Origin: Brevundimonas sp. UBA5936
Lineage (GTDB): Bacteria > Pseudomonadota > Alphaproteobacteria > Caulobacterales > Caulobacteraceae
Direction: 5' to 3'
DNA: 8,189 bases
NCBI GenBank assembly: GCA_002430835.1
Contig: DJDA01000042.1
Span: 1-8,189 of the forward strand
Both the position numbers and the translations under genes were made by a program. A model generated the notes under the pieces. It was not told the origin of the DNA. It saw only the letters and a program-made list of their open reading frames with translations, and did no database searches. Of this stretch, positions 6,061 through 8,189 are shown piece after piece (the stretch's first letter is position 1; each line of letters starts with the position of its first letter).

Positions 6061-7140
6061 TCAGCCCTCGAGGTCCTGGCCCTCGTCCGGCTCGGGCGCG
6101 CCCAGCATGTCGTCGGCGATCTTGGCCGTGGACTGGCGCACGGCCTTCTCGATGGCGAGGGCCATGTCGGGGTTGTTCTTCAGGAACTCCTTGGCGTTCT
6201 CGCGGCCCTGACCGATGCGGGTGGAGTCGTAGGAGAACCACGAACCCGACTTCTCGATGATGTTGGCCTTGACGCCCAGATCGATGATCTCGCCGATCTT
6301 GGAGATGCCTTCGCCGTACATGATGTCGAAGATGACTTCGCGGAACGGCGGGGCGACCTTGTTCTTGACCACCTTGACGCGGGTGGTGTTGCCGACGACC
6401 TCGTCGCGGTTCTTGATCGCGCCGGTGCGGCGGATGTCGAGGCGCACCGAGGCGTAGAACTTCAGCGCATTGCCGCCCGTCGTCGTTTCCGGCGAGCCGT
6501 ACATGACGCCGATCTTGTGACGGATCTGGTTGATGAACAGGACGATGCACTTCGACTTGGAGATCGAGGCCGTCAGCTTGCGCAGGGCCTGCGACATCAG
6601 GCGGGCCTGAAGGCCGGGCAGGCTGTCGCCCATCTCGCCCTCGATTTCCGCGCGCGGCGTCAGGGCGGCGACGGAGTCGACCACCACGATGTCCACGGCG
6701 CCCGAGCGCACCAGGGTGTCGACGATCTCCAGCGCCTGTTCGCCCGCGTCGGGTTGCGACACCAGCAGGTCGTCCAGGTTGACGCCCAGCTTCTGGGCGT
6801 AGACGGGATCGAGCGCGTGCTCGGCGTCGACGAAGGCGGCCACGCCGCCCTTCTTCTGGACCTCGGCCACGGTGTGCAGGGCCAGGGTCGTCTTGCCCGA
6901 GGATTCGGGGCCGAACACCTCGATCACCCGGCCGACCGGCAGGCCGCCGATGCCGAGCGCCATGTCGAGACCCAGCGAGCCGGTCGAGACGCTTTCGATC
7001 TCGGCCACCACGCCAGCCTTGCCCAGTTTCATGACCGAGCCCTTGCCGAAGGCGCGATCGATCTGCGCGATCGCCGCCTCAAGAGCGCGTTGTTTGTCGC
7101 CGTCTTCTTTACCCACGAGCTTCAGTGCCGCCTGTGACAT
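6061..7140 (-). CDS. recA: Recombinase RecA
   Basis: DNA-dependent ATPase that forms filaments on single-stranded DNA, drives strand exchange and triggers LexA self-cleavage in the SOS response. It has 359 residues, normal for alphaproteobacteria. Walker A is GPESSGKT (77-84), the catalytic Glu is E107 in FVDAEHALD, and Walker B is VDIVVVDS (149-156). Loop L1 lies around EGEMGDSLPGLQ (168-178), and loop L2 within NQIRHKIGVMYGSPETTTGGNALKF (205-229). The C-terminus is acidic (PEPDEGQDLEG), as expected for the autoinhibitory tail. The frame is open for 36 more codons upstream, but the ATG at 7140 (MSQAALKLVGKEDGDKQRAL) is the family start and has GGGAG 10 bases before it; the in-frame ATG at 7161 lacks one. 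It is controlled by the LexA boxes at 7241-7274 and ends at the terminator at 5801-5837, with REP-like copies in its 3' UTR. Confidence 0.99.
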   Translation of the reverse strand: MSQAALKLVGKEDGDKQRALEAAIAQIDRAFGKGSVMKLGKAGVVAEIESVSTGSLGLDMALGIGGLPVGRVIEVFGPESSGKTTLALHTVAEVQKKGGVAAFVDAEHALDPVYAQKLGVNLDDLLVSQPDAGEQALEIVDTLVRSGAVDIVVVDSVAALTPRAEIEGEMGDSLPGLQARLMSQALRKLTASISKSKCIVLFINQIRHKIGVMYGSPETTTGGNALKFYASVRLDIRRTGAIKNRDEVVGNTTRVKVVKNKVAPPFREVIFDIMYGEGISKIGEIIDLGVKANIIEKSGSWFSYDSTRIGQGRENAKEFLKNNPDMALAIEKAVRQSTAKIADDMLGAPEPDEGQDLEG

Positions 7141-7146
7141 TGGTTT

Positions 7147-7186
7147 TCTCTCCCTTGCCATGATTCCCATCTGACTTCGGGAGAGA
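7147..7186 (-). promoter_or_regulatory. Possible RBS-masking hairpin in the recA leader
   Basis: In the recA leader the minus strand reads TCTCTCCC (7179-7186), 24 bases, then GGGAGAGA (7147-7154), the ribosome binding site itself. The two are perfectly complementary over 8 bp, so the transcript could hide its own RBS. A further upstream GAGGGAG (about 7203-7209) could compete for the TCTCTCCC strand. The pairing is visible; a regulatory effect is inference. Confidence 0.4.
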
Positions 7187-7218
7187 CCCGCCACGGACCC
7201 GCTCCCTCGTTGAGCCGG

Positions 7219-7248
7219 ACTATGGACATGGTTTGTTCTTGTTCGCAA
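7219..7248 (-). promoter_or_regulatory. recA: Candidate recA promoter
   Basis: On the minus strand TTGCGA (7243-7248) and CATAGT (7219-7224) are 18 bases apart, the latter 4 of 6 to TATAAT, about 80 bases upstream of the recA ATG. The -35 box lies inside LexA box 1, so bound LexA would block RNA polymerase, which fits SOS repression. Confidence 0.45.
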
Positions 7249-7274
7249 GATGTTCTCGTGAACTGAACAAGAAC
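7241..7274. promoter_or_regulatory. Double LexA (SOS) operator of recA
   Basis: Box 1 is GTTC-GCAAGAT-GTTC (7241-7255), exactly the GTTC-N7-GTTC operator known for alphaproteobacterial LexA. Box 2 is GAAC-TGAACAA-GAAC (7260-7274), the same motif on the other strand. They are 4 bp apart and the four half-sites are symmetric about 7257/7258. Two more half-sites, GTTC (7235-7238) and GAAC (7265-7268), belong to an 11-bp perfect inverted repeat (7234-7244 and 7265-7275). The site lies about 100 bp before recA. The nearest gene on the other side, the CHAD gene, ends here rather than starting, so only recA is an obvious target. Confidence 0.9.
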
Positions 7275-7308
7275 ATTTATCGTTATGCGACCGATTTAGT
7301 CGTAAGGC

Positions 7309-8189
7309 CTATCGCCAGAAGGACCGGGCGCGGGCCAGGCGGGCGAAGGCGCGGCTTGAGGCGGCGTGCAGGACGGCGGCGCTCTGTTCGCGGCGGCCGA
7401 TCAGGCGCCCGGCGGCGAAGGCGATCTCGGGAGAGGTCAGCCGGGCCTCGGCGGGGATTCGGTCGCGCGCCACGGCCAGGTCGTTGAGGGCGCCGAAGGC
7501 GTCCTGCGTCGTCTCCAGCGCCTTGAGGAAACGACGCTCGCGGCGGGGATGGTCGAACAGGCCGGCGAAGAACTCAGCTGCGTAGCGCAGGCGTTTGACG
7601 CGGATGCGCAGACGGTGGCGGCCCGCGACGTCCAGTTGGTCGAGACGGCGACCGCCGCGCCGCACGCGCCGGTTCAGCCGCTCCAGGGCCTCGGCGGCGA
7701 ACTCGGCGACGGGCCGCTGTCGGCGCCAGGCGCGCACCGGGTCGGGATCGGCCCGCCAGGCGCCAGTCTCGATCCAGACCAGGGTCTCGAACATCAGGGC
7801 GGCGTAGCGCGGCCAATCGATCGCCGTCATCGCCCGGCGATAGGCGCCGCTGCGGGCCGCCAGCAGACGCAGGCCCAGGGGGGCGAGGTCGGGGTCGGGC
7901 GTCTCCAGCGCGGCGGGGTGGAAGACGTCGCGGATGAAGACGTCCAGGTCGCGGGCGGCGTCGGTCTCATGCGCCAGCCATTTCAGCTCGGCGATGACAG
8001 GGGCGGCGTCCTGGCCCAGCAGGGGGGCGAAGACGGACAGCGCGGCGCGCAGGCGGCGCAGGCCGACCCGCAGTTGATGCAGGGCCTCGGGCCGACGCAC
8101 CCGGCGCAGCAGTTCGGCGTTGGCCGAAACCTGGCCCAGGGCGGCCAGGGCCGTGCGGCGCAGGGCCGCTTCGGCGCTCAAGGCGCGGG
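7309..8189 (-). CDS. CHAD-domain protein (5'-partial, probably CYTH-CHAD)
   Basis: The CHAD (conserved histidine alpha-helical) domain is rich in Arg/His helices and in known members binds inorganic polyphosphate; it often follows a CYTH triphosphatase-like domain. The frame is open to the window edge. The only start-like codon near it is a TTG at 8181, and residues before it (RAL) read on smoothly, so the true start is outside the window. About 293 codons are visible. Counting from that TTG, ALHQLRVGLRRLRAALSVF (33-51) and GRHRLRIRVKRLRYAAEFF (187-205) are the two repeated His/Arg helices, with ARDLDVF (76-82) between. The visible stretch is one complete CHAD domain beginning near its first helix, which fits the linker after a CYTH domain. 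It runs toward recA on the same strand, with 168 bp between and no clear terminator, so some read-through into recA is possible. Confidence 0.88.
   Translation of the reverse strand, partial: RALSAEAALRRTALAALGQVSANAELLRRVRRPEALHQLRVGLRRLRAALSVFAPLLGQDAAPVIAELKWLAHETDAARDLDVFIRDVFHPAALETPDPDLAPLGLRLLAARSGAYRRAMTAIDWPRYAALMFETLVWIETGAWRADPDPVRAWRRQRPVAEFAAEALERLNRRVRRGGRRLDQLDVAGRHRLRIRVKRLRYAAEFFAGLFDHPRRERRFLKALETTQDAFGALNDLAVARDRIPAEARLTSPEIAFAAGRLIGRREQSAAVLHAASSRAFARLARARSFWR

Noticed and set aside
6049..7137. A 362-codon open frame on the + strand
   Set aside because: Antisense to recA, with an Asp/Gly/Leu/Val-rich translation typical of mirrored GC-rich coding DNA.
7141..7248. N-terminal extension of RecA using upstream in-frame starts
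   Set aside because: The extension (including ATGs at 7161 and 7170) is unlike RecA, would overlap the promoter, and lacks the good ribosome binding site present before 7140.
7276..7308. Terminator for the CHAD gene
   Set aside because: Only a 4-bp CGAC/GTCG stem and no T-tract on the minus strand.
8179..8181. TTG as the start of the CHAD gene
   Set aside because: The frame stays open to the window edge, no ribosome binding site can be judged with 8 bases left, and CHAD domains usually follow a CYTH domain. It is treated as truncated.
1..8189. Novel defence system, prophage, insertion sequence, CRISPR array or tRNA gene
   Set aside because: No transposase, integrase, spaced repeat array, toxin-antitoxin pair or cloverleaf was seen. 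The genes are conserved chromosomal functions.

Overview
This is a GC-rich chromosomal segment, most likely from an alphaproteobacterium of the Caulobacterales (Brevundimonas/Caulobacter type). Three things point there: the RecA, AlaRS and NADP-isocitrate dehydrogenase sequences, a GTTC-N7-GTTC type LexA operator upstream of recA, and short palindromic intergenic repeats of the kind common in these genomes. The placement rests on recognition of sequence style, not on a search.

Layout, left to right. (1) 1-1185, + strand: icd, NADP-dependent isocitrate dehydrogenase, missing only about ten N-terminal residues at the window edge. A strongly folded 3' untranslated region (hairpins 1211-1258) and an intrinsic terminator (1287-1316) follow. 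(2) 1186-1535: that terminator, a REP-like palindrome (1341-1372) and a weak promoter candidate. (3) 1536-2087, + strand: a small membrane-anchored DUF2939-type protein of unknown function. (4) 2088-2307: the convergent gap, filled by a composite inverted repeat. (5) 2308-4953, - strand: alaS, complete alanyl-tRNA synthetase. (6) 5085-5567, - strand: an RraA-fold protein that keeps the D-X20-R-D metal/catalytic motif, so it is more likely an HMG/CHA aldolase or oxaloacetate decarboxylase type enzyme than an RNase E regulator. (7) 5568-6060: non-coding, with REP-like palindromes and the recA terminator (5801-5837, - strand). (8) 6061-7140, - strand: recA, complete. (9) 7141-7308: recA control region with two opposed LexA boxes, a promoter candidate and a hairpin that could mask the ribosome binding site. 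(10) 7309-8189, - strand: a CHAD-domain protein open at its 5' end at the window edge, probably the C-terminal half of a CYTH-CHAD protein.

The genes are mostly independent housekeeping functions: TCA cycle, tRNA charging, DNA repair and small-molecule metabolism. recA is clearly set up as an SOS-regulated unit with its own operator and terminator. alaS and the RraA-like gene share a strand but are 131 bp apart, and each may have its own promoter. I found no new defence system, mobile element, CRISPR array or tRNA/rRNA gene. The points most worth a second look are the symmetric double LexA operator, the possible RBS-masking hairpin in the recA leader, the likely mis-annotation risk of the RraA-like enzyme, the structured icd 3' UTR, and a promoter-like block shared by recA and the DUF2939 gene.
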